Source: Pseudomonadota bacterium (lineage in GTDB: Bacteria > Pseudomonadota > Gammaproteobacteria > Burkholderiales > Thiobacillaceae). From it: a DNA stretch of 5,256 nt. Below the pieces are notes generated by a model. That model had not been told where the DNA came from, did no database searches, and saw only the letters and a list, made by a program, of their open reading frames with translations. Position 1 is the first letter of the stretch. Each line of letters opens with the position of its first letter. Position numbers and translations under genes: made by a program. Positions 1 through 5,256 of this stretch are shown here, in pieces. Where the stretch lies: assembly GCA_021802595.1 (NCBI GenBank), contig JAJZRT010000322.1, forward strand, positions 1 through 5,256. Reading direction: 5' to 3'.

Positions 1-26
1 CATCGCACTACTGCAAGGAGATCACG

Positions 27-968
27 ATGCCCCGCACTTCGCTCTTCCAGGCCATGGGTCTGCTGCTGCTTGCTGCCGTCTCCTGGGGCGGCATGTTCCA
101 GGTCGCCAAGCCCCTGCTGTCGCAAATCGACGCCTTCCACATGACCGCCATCCGCTACGGTGCCGCCGCCCTGATCTTCGCTGCCCTGCTGGCCTATGGC
201 GAAGGGCGCGCCGCATTCAGTCTGGAAGGCAACGGCGGCCTGCTGTGGCTGTACGGCAGCCTGGGCTTTGCCGGCTTCAACCTGCTCGCATTCACCGGCC
301 TCGCTCACAGCCGGCCGGAACACGCTGCGGTCATCATGGCGCTGATGCCCCTGCTGACCGCCCTGGTGAACTGGGGCCTCCGCGGCGTCCGCCCGGCCGC
401 GCACACGCTGTTCGCCATCGCCCTGGCGCTGACGGGCGTGGTGCTGGTGGTGACCAACGGCCATTTGTCTGCCCTGTCCGCTTCGGGCCAAGCCGGCGGC
501 GACCTGCTCCTGCTGCTCGGTGCGCTGTGCTGGGTGTTCTATACGCTCGGGGCCGCGCGCTTTGCACATTGGTCACCCCTGCGTTACACCACCCTGACCT
601 GCCTGCTGGGCGTGCTGAGCATTGCTGCCGCAACCGCGGCGATGGCGCGCCTGGGCCACATCCATCCGCCCACCGCGGCGACATTGCGGGACGGGCTGTG
701 GGCGCTGGCCTACATGGTGGTGATCGGTGCGGTGATCGCCGTGCTGAGCTGGAACGCCGGCATTCGCCGGCTCGGCGCGCTCAACGGGGTGCTGTTCATC
801 AACTTCGTCCCGGTCTCCGCCTTCGCCATCGGCGTCGTCCTCGGGCACCACTTCGGAGGAGCCGAGGTGATGGGGGCGGCGTTCGTTATTCTGGCCCTGG
901 TGTTCAATAGCCTGCTGAGCCAACGTGCCCGGCCCCGGTTTGACAGCGGAGTGGCGACGGCGCGTTAG
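27..968 (+). CDS. EamA/DMT-family inner-membrane permease, substrate unknown
   Basis: A 313-residue, very hydrophobic protein with the two-repeat layout of drug/metabolite transporters (EamA, RhaT/YdcZ-like). The first repeat spans about residues 10-143 and opens with an AAVSWGGMF segment typical of the family's first helix. The second spans about 158-297 and has the matching LLGALCWVFYTLGAA segment. About ten membrane helices are expected, with a short basic cytoplasmic tail (RARPRF). The start is supported by AAGGAG at 15-20, six bases upstream of the ATG. Family members export amino acids, metabolites or drugs, but the sequence does not reveal the substrate. It converges on the cyanase gene, with 42 bases between the two stop codons, so it is not part of the cyn operon. 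I infer no functional link beyond proximity; an efflux role in nitrogen metabolism is possible but unsupported. Confidence 0.9.
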   Translation: MPRTSLFQAMGLLLLAAVSWGGMFQVAKPLLSQIDAFHMTAIRYGAAALIFAALLAYGEGRAAFSLEGNGGLLWLYGSLGFAGFNLLAFTGLAHSRPEHAAVIMALMPLLTALVNWGLRGVRPAAHTLFAIALALTGVVLVVTNGHLSALSASGQAGGDLLLLLGALCWVFYTLGAARFAHWSPLRYTTLTCLLGVLSIAAATAAMARLGHIHPPTAATLRDGLWALAYMVVIGAVIAVLSWNAGIRRLGALNGVLFINFVPVSAFAIGVVLGHHFGGAEVMGAAFVILALVFNSLLSQRARPRFDSGVATAR

Positions 969-1010
969 CGGCGCTGGAGGATCTCGAAGCCTGGCTGCGG
1001 CCCCGATGAA

Positions 1011-1454
1011 TCAATACGTCTTGTACGGCAGGAACTTCCCGTTCAGCACGATTTTCACCCGGTCGCCCTTCGGATCCTCCACCCGCGAGATATCCATCGA
1101 GAAATCGATCGCGCTCATGATGCCGTCGCCGAACTCCTCGTGGATCAGCGACTTGATCGTGATGCCGTACACCATGATCAGTTCATAAAAACGATAGATC
1201 AGCGGATCGGTCGGCACGGCGGAAGGCAGGCTGCCCTTGTACGGCACGATCTGCAGCTGGTCGACAGCCTCGGGTGGCAGGCCGAGCAGCTTGCCGACGG
1301 TGGTCGCCTGCTTCTTGTCGAGGGTCATCTGCCCCAGGAGTGCGGCGGTCGTCCATTCCTTGCTCTGGCCGACTTTCTTGGCGATGTCGGCCCACTTGAG
1401 GCCTTTCTTGTGCTTGGCGGCGAGAATGAGGTCGGTAACTTCGGTGCGGGTCAT
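1011..1454 (-). CDS. cynS: Cyanase (cyanate hydratase/lyase)
   Basis: This 147-residue protein is a full-length cyanase. The enzyme catalyses bicarbonate-dependent breakdown of cyanate to ammonia and CO2 (via carbamate) in the cytoplasm, and known cyanases are decamers. The N-terminal half (about 1-75) is the helical, HTH-like domain with the family segment WADIAKKVGQSKEW. The C-terminal half carries the active-site residues R88 and E91 (in YRFYE) and S114 (in GDGIMSAIDF). These correspond to Arg96, Glu99 and Ser122 of E. coli CynS with a constant offset of 8, so the catalytic triad is intact. It is the last gene of the operon, 8 bases after the ATPase stop, and its ribosome-binding sequence (TAAGGA) overlaps that stop codon, suggesting coupled translation. 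No carbonic anhydrase (cynT) gene is present in the window. No convincing terminator with a T-run follows it in the 42 bases before the convergent permease gene. Confidence 0.98.
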   Translation of the reverse strand: MTRTEVTDLILAAKHKKGLKWADIAKKVGQSKEWTTAALLGQMTLDKKQATTVGKLLGLPPEAVDQLQIVPYKGSLPSAVPTDPLIYRFYELIMVYGITIKSLIHEEFGDGIMSAIDFSMDISRVEDPKGDRVKIVLNGKFLPYKTY

Positions 1455-1462
1455 GATGGTCC

Positions 1463-2398
1463 TTAGGCGTTGACGAGGTGGATGTGGGGTTTGCCGGCAT
1501 GCGGCAGGGGAACGATCACCGGCTCGGATTCGGCCTCGATCAGGTCTTCCGGATCGAACACGGTGGGCGAACTGGGGGCGTCGGGCGCGTCGCGCAGGCT
1601 GCCGAACTGCTTCGATCGGCTCACAAGGAAATCGACCAGGTGGTTGCGGATCGGATAGTAGTGCGCGTGCTTGTGCAGCACGCTGCGCTCGCGCGGACGC
1701 GGCAGGGTGTTGTTGACGATTTCGGCGATGCGCGCGTGCGGGCCGTTCGACATCAGCATGATCTTGTCGGACAGAAGGATCGCTTCGTCGACGTCATGTG
1801 TGATCATGAACACGGTCTGCTGCGTTTCGGCGCAGATCTTCAGCAGCTCGTCCTGGATGACGCCGCGCGTCAGGGCGTCGAGCGCGCCGAAGGGCTCGTC
1901 CATCAGCAGCATCTTCGGTTCGATCGAGAACGCACGCGCGATGCCGACGCGCTGCTTCATGCCGCCCGACAGCTGCGACGGCTTCTTGTGCTCGGCGCCC
2001 TTGAGGCCCACCAGTTCGATGTAGCGCATGGCGTGGTCACGGATTTTGGTCTTGTGCCACGACGGCCAGCGCGACTTCACCGCGAAGGAGACGTTCTCCA
2101 GTACGGTCAGCCAGGGCATCAGCGCGTGGCTCTGGAAGATGACGCCGCGGTCGAGACTCGGTCCCGAGACTTCACGGCCGTCCATGAAGACGTTGCCGGC
2201 GCTGGCGGAATCGAGTCCGGCGAGGATGTTGAGGATGGTTGACTTGCCGCAGCCGGAGTGGCCGGTGACGCAGACGAACTCGCCCTTGTGGATGCGGAAA
2301 TTGACGTGGTCGAACACGGTGACGGCTTCGCCGCCGGTGGGGCTGGGGTAGGCACGCGCCAGGTTCTCGACCTGCAGGAAGGGATGGATGGCTGACAT
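1463..2398 (-). CDS. cynD: ABC transporter ATPase, NrtD/CynD type (cyanate import)
   Basis: This is the cytoplasmic ATPase of the importer, 311 residues long. All the ATP-binding landmarks are present: Walker [10 protein letters not shown] (46-54), Q-loop Gln89, signature LSGGMKQR (143-150), Walker B MLLMDEP (163-169, catalytic Glu168), D-loop GALD (171-174) and switch His201 (ITHD). The Walker A region and the segment around [18 protein letters not shown] are typical of the nitrate/sulfonate/taurine/cyanate group. It begins 4 bases after the permease stop, with AGGAG (2406-2410) inside the end of the permease gene, so it is translated from the same message. The C-terminus runs roughly 40-50 residues past the usual end for NrtD/SsuB-like ATPases, as an acidic Pro-rich stretch and then a His-containing tail. 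There is no NrtC-like fused binding domain. Sequence alone cannot separate nitrate from cyanate transport; the cyanate assignment comes from the adjoining cyanase gene. Confidence 0.9.
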   Translation of the reverse strand: MSAIHPFLQVENLARAYPSPTGGEAVTVFDHVNFRIHKGEFVCVTGHSGCGKSTILNILAGLDSASAGNVFMDGREVSGPSLDRGVIFQSHALMPWLTVLENVSFAVKSRWPSWHKTKIRDHAMRYIELVGLKGAEHKKPSQLSGGMKQRVGIARAFSIEPKMLLMDEPFGALDALTRGVIQDELLKICAETQQTVFMITHDVDEAILLSDKIMLMSNGPHARIAEIVNNTLPRPRERSVLHKHAHYYPIRNHLVDFLVSRSKQFGSLRDAPDAPSSPTVFDPEDLIEAESEPVIVPLPHAGKPHIHLVNA

Positions 2399-2402
2399 GC
2401 GC

Positions 2403-3254
2403 TTACTCCTGGTACGTGACGCGCTTGCCCAGCACGCCGAAGAGGCTGTCGAGCGCCATGCCGACGACGCCGATCATCAGGATGGCGAACAGCACGTTGG
2501 TGATGGAGAGGTTGTTCCACTCGTTCCACACGAAGTAGCCGATGCCGGTACCGCCGACCAGCATTTCGGCGGCGACGATGACCAGCCAGGCGATGCCCAT
2601 CGAGATGCGCATGCCGGTCAGGATCGTCGGCGCGGCGGCCGGCAGGATCACGCGGAAGGCCTTCCTGAGCGGATTCACTTCGAGCGTGCGCGAGACGTCG
2701 AGCCAGTCCTTCTTCACGTTGGCGACGCCGTGCGCGGTGTTGATCAGCATCGGCCACAGCGAGCAGATGAAGATGACGAAGATCGCCGACGCCGACGCAT
2801 CCTTGATGGTGTACAGGGCGAGCGGCATCCACGCCAGCGGCGAGATCGGCTTCAAGAGTTGCACGTAGGGATTGATCGCCTGGTAGACCACGCGCGAATT
2901 GCCGATGGCGAAGCCCGCCGGGATCGCTACCACGGCGGCGAGCATGAAGCCGCCCAGCACACGCGCCAGCGAATACGCAAGCTGGATGCCGATGCCCTTG
3001 TCGTTGGGGCCGTTGTCGTAGAAGGGGTGGGAGAGCCTGTCCCACACCGTCTGCGCCATCGCCGCCGGCGTGGGGAAACTCGACGCCGCCTTGGCCGCGC
3101 CGCCGCCCATCAGCGCGGCGTATTCGGGGTCGACATTGGCCGCGGCGGCATGGGGTTCCGGCAGCGTCGCCAGCTGCCATACCAGCAGGATCACGGCCAG
3201 TAGCGCGAACGAAAGCAGGCCGGCTTTCTGGCTGAGGGTGAGTCGCGTCTTCAT
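2403..3254 (-). CDS. cynB: ABC transporter permease, NrtB/CynB type (cyanate import)
   Basis: An inner-membrane permease of 283 residues, a normal length for NrtB-like proteins. It has one N-terminal helix (about 12-30), a polar, Ala-rich periplasmic stretch (about 33-88) and then the binding-protein-dependent transport domain with about five helices (93-275). The cytoplasmic coupling loop is recognisable at about 186-209 ([20 protein letters not shown]), with Glu192 in place of the classical glycine. The following [19 protein letters not shown] segment (214-232) is characteristic of nitrate/nitrite/cyanate permeases. I chose the ATG at 3254 because it overlaps the TGA of the binding-protein gene (ATGA, 3251-3254), a usual translational-coupling junction, and because it gives a proper first helix. 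The frame stays open further upstream, but that stretch is out-of-frame translation of the binding-protein gene. The cyanate assignment is by operon context; nitrate or another small anion is the alternative. Confidence 0.9.
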   Translation of the reverse strand: MKTRLTLSQKAGLLSFALLAVILLVWQLATLPEPHAAAANVDPEYAALMGGGAAKAASSFPTPAAMAQTVWDRLSHPFYDNGPNDKGIGIQLAYSLARVLGGFMLAAVVAIPAGFAIGNSRVVYQAINPYVQLLKPISPLAWMPLALYTIKDASASAIFVIFICSLWPMLINTAHGVANVKKDWLDVSRTLEVNPLRKAFRVILPAAAPTILTGMRISMGIAWLVIVAAEMLVGGTGIGYFVWNEWNNLSITNVLFAILMIGVVGMALDSLFGVLGKRVTYQE

Positions 3255-4609
3255 GTGCGTTTGATGGCGAAGGAGTTGAGGTACTCGGCAGGCTTGGCGG
3301 GGTCGAACACCTTGCCCATGATGGTGTGCTTCATGTAACTCGCCTTCGGCGGCTTCATGCCGAGCTCGGCCATGCGGGCGCGGGCATCGGTGGCGCGGAA
3401 CACGTCCTCGGCGACCGCCTGGTAATTGACGTCGCCCTTGATGTAGTTCCAGCGTTTCAGCTGGGTGAGGATCCATACCGCCATCGACTGCCAGGGGAAG
3501 GGATCGAAGTCGACGCGGTCGGGCACGTTCCGCACCTTGCCGAGGCCGTCGGCGAAGCGGCCGGTCATCACCTGTTCCAGCACCGGGATCGGCTGGTTGA
3601 GGTAGTTGGCCGGTGCGATCGCCTCGATGATGGCCTTGCGGTTCTCCGGCTTGTGCGCGTAGTCGGTGGCGCTGGCAATCGCCCGGAACAGCGCGGCGTA
3701 GGTGTTGGGGTACTGCTTGTAGAAGCCTTCCTGCACGCCGAAGGCGCAGCAGGGGTGGCCGTCCCACAGGTCGCGCGACAGGGTGTGGATGAAGCCGACC
3801 TCTTCATACACCGCGCGCTGGTTGAACGGTTCGGGACCGAGGAAGCCGTCGATGTTGCCGGCGCGCAGGTTGGCCACCATGTCGGGCGGCGGCATCATGC
3901 GCAGTTCCACATCCTTGTCGGGATCGAGTCCGGCCTCCGCGAGGTAGTAGCGCAGCAGCAGGTTGTGGATCGAGTAGTCGAACGGCAGACCGAACTTCAT
4001 GCCTTTCCACGATTTGGGATCGAGCTTGTCCTTGTGCTTGAGGTGCAGCGTGATCGCCTGGCCGTTGATGTTCTGGATCGACGCCACGTCGACCGACTGC
4101 TTCGCCGAGCCCAGCCCCAGCGACATCGCCAGCGGCATCGGCGAGAGCATGTGCGAGGCGTCGTATTCCTTGTTCTGCACCTTGTCGCGGATCACCGCCC
4201 AGCCGGCGGTTTTCTGCAGCGTCACGTTGAGTCCCTCGCGCGCATAGAAGCCCATCGGGCCCGCCATGATGATGGGCGTGGCGCAGGTGATGGGAATGAA
4301 GCCGATCTTCAGATCGGGCTTTTCCAGCTTGCCCTTTTCGGCCGCCAGCGCCTTCGCCGCGCCCATGGGGAACAACGTCGAGATCGCCGCCATCGCCGTG
4401 CCGGCGCCGACCGCGCGCAGGAAGTTGCGGCGCATCTGGTCGTCCGGGAAGAGGCCGCGCATCACCGCCGATTCGACCACGCGCGACACGCGCGCATCCT
4501 CGTTCTGCATGGCAGCATCGTGGTCGGCCTGGCTGTGGTGGCGACCGCAGCTGCAACCTGCGCGGTGCAGTTGGGTATCAGGGTCAAAAGGATTGTCAAA
4601 GCCGGACAT
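3251..4609 (-). CDS. cynA: Tat-exported NrtA/CmpA-family substrate-binding protein (probable cyanate binding)
   Basis: A 452-residue binding protein of the nitrate/bicarbonate/cyanate family, first gene of the operon. A twin-arginine signal is clear: RRNFLRA at 60-66, a hydrophobic stretch at about 67-85 and AKALA at 85-89 as the likely cleavage site, so the folded protein should be exported to the periplasm by Tat. The mature domain (about 98-435) has family segments GWAVIRD (136-142), SPMP (156-159), NGQAITL (182-188) and GNIDGFLGPEPFNQRAV. Trp137 and Gln184 appear to match anion-contacting residues of cyanobacterial NrtA, by recall and without an alignment. The start at 4609 is set by AGGAG six bases upstream; the internal Met59 just before the Tat motif lacks such a sequence. 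This leaves an unusual 59-residue segment ahead of the twin arginine, containing AGCSCGRHHSQADH (17-30). A GHPCCAFG motif lies in the second half. Cyanate specificity is inferred from cynS; nitrate is the main alternative. Confidence 0.88.
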   Translation of the reverse strand: MSGFDNPFDPDTQLHRAGCSCGRHHSQADHDAAMQNEDARVSRVVESAVMRGLFPDDQMRRNFLRAVGAGTAMAAISTLFPMGAAKALAAEKGKLEKPDLKIGFIPITCATPIIMAGPMGFYAREGLNVTLQKTAGWAVIRDKVQNKEYDASHMLSPMPLAMSLGLGSAKQSVDVASIQNINGQAITLHLKHKDKLDPKSWKGMKFGLPFDYSIHNLLLRYYLAEAGLDPDKDVELRMMPPPDMVANLRAGNIDGFLGPEPFNQRAVYEEVGFIHTLSRDLWDGHPCCAFGVQEGFYKQYPNTYAALFRAIASATDYAHKPENRKAIIEAIAPANYLNQPIPVLEQVMTGRFADGLGKVRNVPDRVDFDPFPWQSMAVWILTQLKRWNYIKGDVNYQAVAEDVFRATDARARMAELGMKPPKASYMKHTIMGKVFDPAKPAEYLNSFAIKRT

Positions 4610-4615
4610 TCGGTG

Positions 4616-4620
4616 CTCCT
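4616..4620 (-). promoter_or_regulatory. Ribosome-binding site of the binding-protein gene
   Basis: AGGAG on the minus strand, six bases before the ATG at 4609. It matters because it decides between this start and the internal Met59, which would give a more conventional short Tat signal but has no ribosome-binding sequence. Its strength supports the 59-residue Cys/His-containing extension being really translated. Confidence 0.75.
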
Positions 4621-4799
4621 ATCGCATTGAAAAAAGACTGGGCTTCACACGCCCGCGTGCACCAGCTCCATCGTTCTGTGCCCCAATCCGGTGCGCTTGT
4701 CCGGTGGCGTTCGCTGCGTCATTCCGCGCGCAATCACCTGAACAGGCGCGCCTTCGGGACCAAAGCCCTGCGCTGCGTCGTGTTTCCACTTGTGTCGTA

Positions 4800-4815
4800 T
4801 TCAGGAAGCGTGCCA
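4800..4815 (-). promoter_or_regulatory. Candidate sigma-54 (-24/-12) promoter reading toward the cyn operon
   Basis: Read on the minus strand this is TGGCACGCTTCCTGAA. The -24 half, TGGCACG, equals the sigma-54 consensus exactly. The -12 half, CTGAA, is weaker than TTGCA/T, and the nearly invariant GC is GA (GG-N10-GA). Transcription would start near 4790, giving a leader of about 180 bases before the binding-protein gene. Support comes from the neighbouring NifA-like gene and from a near-copy facing the other way. The imperfect -12 element is the main reason for caution. Confidence 0.4.
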
Positions 4816-4862
4816 ACACGTTTGAGTTAGGAGTAAGTCGGTGTTTCGTAACGGATATCGTG

Positions 4863-4882
4863 CGGATTCGCCAAGAAATCCG
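4863..4882. promoter_or_regulatory. 20-bp inverted repeat, candidate activator/operator site
   Basis: CGGATT (4863-4868) and AATCCG (4877-4882) are perfect inverted arms around an 8-base centre. The size and spacing suit a dimeric DNA-binding protein with Fis-type helices. Relative to the leftward promoter candidate it lies about 75-95 bases upstream of the expected start, a usual place for an enhancer-binding-protein site. Relative to the rightward candidate it ends 7 bases before the -24 element, where binding could interfere with transcription and give autoregulation. The arms do not match the NifA (TGT/ACA) or NtrC consensus. A chance 6-bp dyad in this length of DNA is possible. Confidence 0.35.
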
Positions 4883-4889
4883 AAAAAGC

Positions 4890-4905
4890 TGGCCCGCTTC
4901 TTGAT
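4890..4905 (+). promoter_or_regulatory. Candidate sigma-54 (-24/-12) promoter reading toward the GAF regulator
   Basis: TGGCCCGCTTCTTGAT resembles the sigma-54 consensus TGGCACG-N4-TTGCA/T, with one mismatch in each half. The usual GG-N10-GC is GG-N10-GA. The expected start near 4916 would leave a leader of about 26 bases containing the gene's ribosome-binding sequence (GAGGGA, 4930-4935), so the geometry fits well. It agrees with the leftward candidate at 13 of 16 positions. Confidence 0.35.
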
Positions 4906-4941
4906 TACACAGTGTTGACAAAATGTTTCGAGGGAATCGCC

Positions 4942-5256
4942 ATGACGTCTGCCGCACTGTCTGCCGAACATCTGCAGAACGAGGAAATGCTGGTCATACG
5001 CGAATCGGCGCGGCTGATGGGAAAGAGCCTGGAGCCGGGTCCGGTGATCCGCGAGATGCTGCACCTGGTTTCGGAGTTCCTGGGCCTCAACCGCGGACGG
5101 GTGGTGCTGCGGCAGCCGGGCGGCAGCGACTATGCGATCCGTTATGCCTACGGGCTGACGGCGGAGGAAATCGAGCGCGGCGTGTATCGGCCGGGCGACG
5201 GTGTCACCGGCCGCGTGCTGCAAAGCGGCGAAACCGCGATCGTGCAGGACATCGAA
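4942..5256 (+). CDS. GAF-domain regulator, probable NifA-type sigma-54 activator, cut at the right edge
   Basis: The first 105 codons of a gene that continues past the window end. The ATG at 4942 follows GAGGGA with about six bases between, and no in-frame stop occurs to the edge. Residues about 17-105 read as a GAF sensory domain: an amphipathic helix (ARLMGKSLEPGPVIREML), then SEFLGLNRGRVVL, and then YRPGDGVTGRVLQSGETAIV. That last pattern, Y-x-PG-x-GVTGRVLQ-G, is typical of the N-terminal GAF of NifA and related enhancer-binding proteins. Such proteins usually continue with an AAA+ sigma-54-interaction domain and a Fis-type DNA-binding domain, neither of which can be seen here. It is transcribed away from the cyn operon with 332 bases between, so it probably controls that operon and itself. 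Alternatives are a GAF histidine kinase or a GAF diguanylate cyclase. The GAF call is fairly firm; the NifA-type call is inference. Confidence 0.8.
   Translation, partial: MTSAALSAEHLQNEEMLVIRESARLMGKSLEPGPVIREMLHLVSEFLGLNRGRVVLRQPGGSDYAIRYAYGLTAEEIERGVYRPGDGVTGRVLQSGETAIVQDIE

Larger units (their letters stand above)
4610..4941. other. Divergent intergenic control region between the cyn operon and the GAF regulator
   Basis: These 332 bases separate two divergently read genes and carry no gene I can support. The half next to the regulator (about 4816-4941) is visibly richer in A and T than the surrounding coding DNA and contains a 20-bp dyad and two sigma-54-like elements, listed separately. 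The half next to the operon (4610-4799) would be a leader of about 180 bases if the leftward promoter candidate is right. It includes a small 12-bp palindrome, CACGCCCGCGTG (4648-4659). No classical -35/-10 pair with good spacing was found by eye on either strand. No exact NifA-type TGT-N10-ACA site is present; the nearest is TGT-N10-ATA starting at 4842. Confidence 0.7.

Noticed and set aside
969..1010. Bidirectional terminator between the convergent genes
   Set aside because: Only short GC-rich partial stems can be drawn and no run of T follows on either strand.
2119..3203. Long frames on both strands overlapping the permease and ATPase (minus 2119-3180, plus 2388-3203, plus 1478-2242)
   Set aside because: They are Arg/Gly/Asp-rich shadow translations without domains, and they overlap genes with intact motifs.
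3255..3767. Upstream extension of the permease frame by 171 codons
   Set aside because: This stretch is an out-of-frame reading of the binding-protein gene. The ATGA overlap at 3251-3254 and the first membrane helix support the later start.
3326..4630. A 434-codon open frame on the plus strand opposite the binding-protein gene
   Set aside because: Its composition is dominated by His, Arg, Val and Ala as expected for antisense of GC-rich coding DNA. It matches no family, and the minus strand encodes a clear NrtA-type protein.
4645..4671. Eight-codon leader peptide upstream of the binding-protein gene (minus strand)
   Set aside because: There is no convincing ribosome-binding sequence and no run of regulatory codons; frames this short are common by chance.
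4842..4857. TGT-N10-ATA as a NifA binding site
   Set aside because: One arm differs from the required ACA, and no exact TGT-N10-ACA site is present in the region.
4915..4920. TTGACA, a perfect sigma-70 -35 box on the plus strand
   Set aside because: A -10 box at normal spacing would fall on the start codon at 4938-4943 (CGCCAT), which does not resemble TATAAT. It could serve nothing downstream without leaving the gene leaderless or truncated.
4619..4957. A 112-codon minus-strand frame crossing the whole intergenic region
   Set aside because: It starts inside the regulator gene, has no recognisable domain or good ribosome-binding sequence, and would cover the control region.

Overview
This 5.3 kb window is GC-rich and densely coded. 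It looks like a chromosomal segment from a proteobacterium, probably a betaproteobacterium of the Azoarcus/Thauera/Rhodocyclales kind. That placement rests on overall protein style and codon use, not on a database search. There are six protein genes, one cut by the right edge. No RNA genes, insertion sequences, CRISPR arrays or tRNAs are visible.

Layout. (1) At 27-968 (+) is a ten-helix-type EamA/DMT permease that appears unrelated to the rest. (2) At 4609-1011 (-) is a tight four-gene operon, read right to left: a Tat-exported NrtA/CmpA-type substrate-binding protein, an inner-membrane permease (NrtB type), an ATPase (NrtD/CynD type), and cyanase (CynS). Junctions are a 4-bp ATGA overlap, a 4-bp gap and an 8-bp gap, so the genes are almost certainly co-transcribed. 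Gene order matches the cyanobacterial cynABDS arrangement. The transporter should import cyanate, and cyanase then converts it with bicarbonate to ammonia and CO2, giving nitrogen scavenging or cyanate detoxification. (3) At 4610-4941 is a 332-bp divergent control region. (4) At 4942-5256+ (+) is the start of a GAF-domain protein resembling the N-terminus of NifA-type sigma-54 activators; the diagnostic AAA+ and Fis-type HTH domains would lie outside the window.

The most interesting part is the divergent control region. It holds two outward-facing sequences resembling sigma-54 (-24/-12) promoters that match each other at 13 of 16 positions. One points at the cyn operon and one at the regulator gene. 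Between them lies a 20-bp perfect-arm dyad (CGGATT-N8-AATCCG) placed like an enhancer site. Together with the NifA-like N-terminus this suggests a cyanate/nitrogen regulon run by an enhancer-binding protein instead of the LysR-type CynR of E. coli. Both promoter candidates have GA where sigma-54 promoters normally have GC, so the model is a hypothesis. A second oddity is a Cys/His-rich stretch ahead of the Tat signal of the binding protein.
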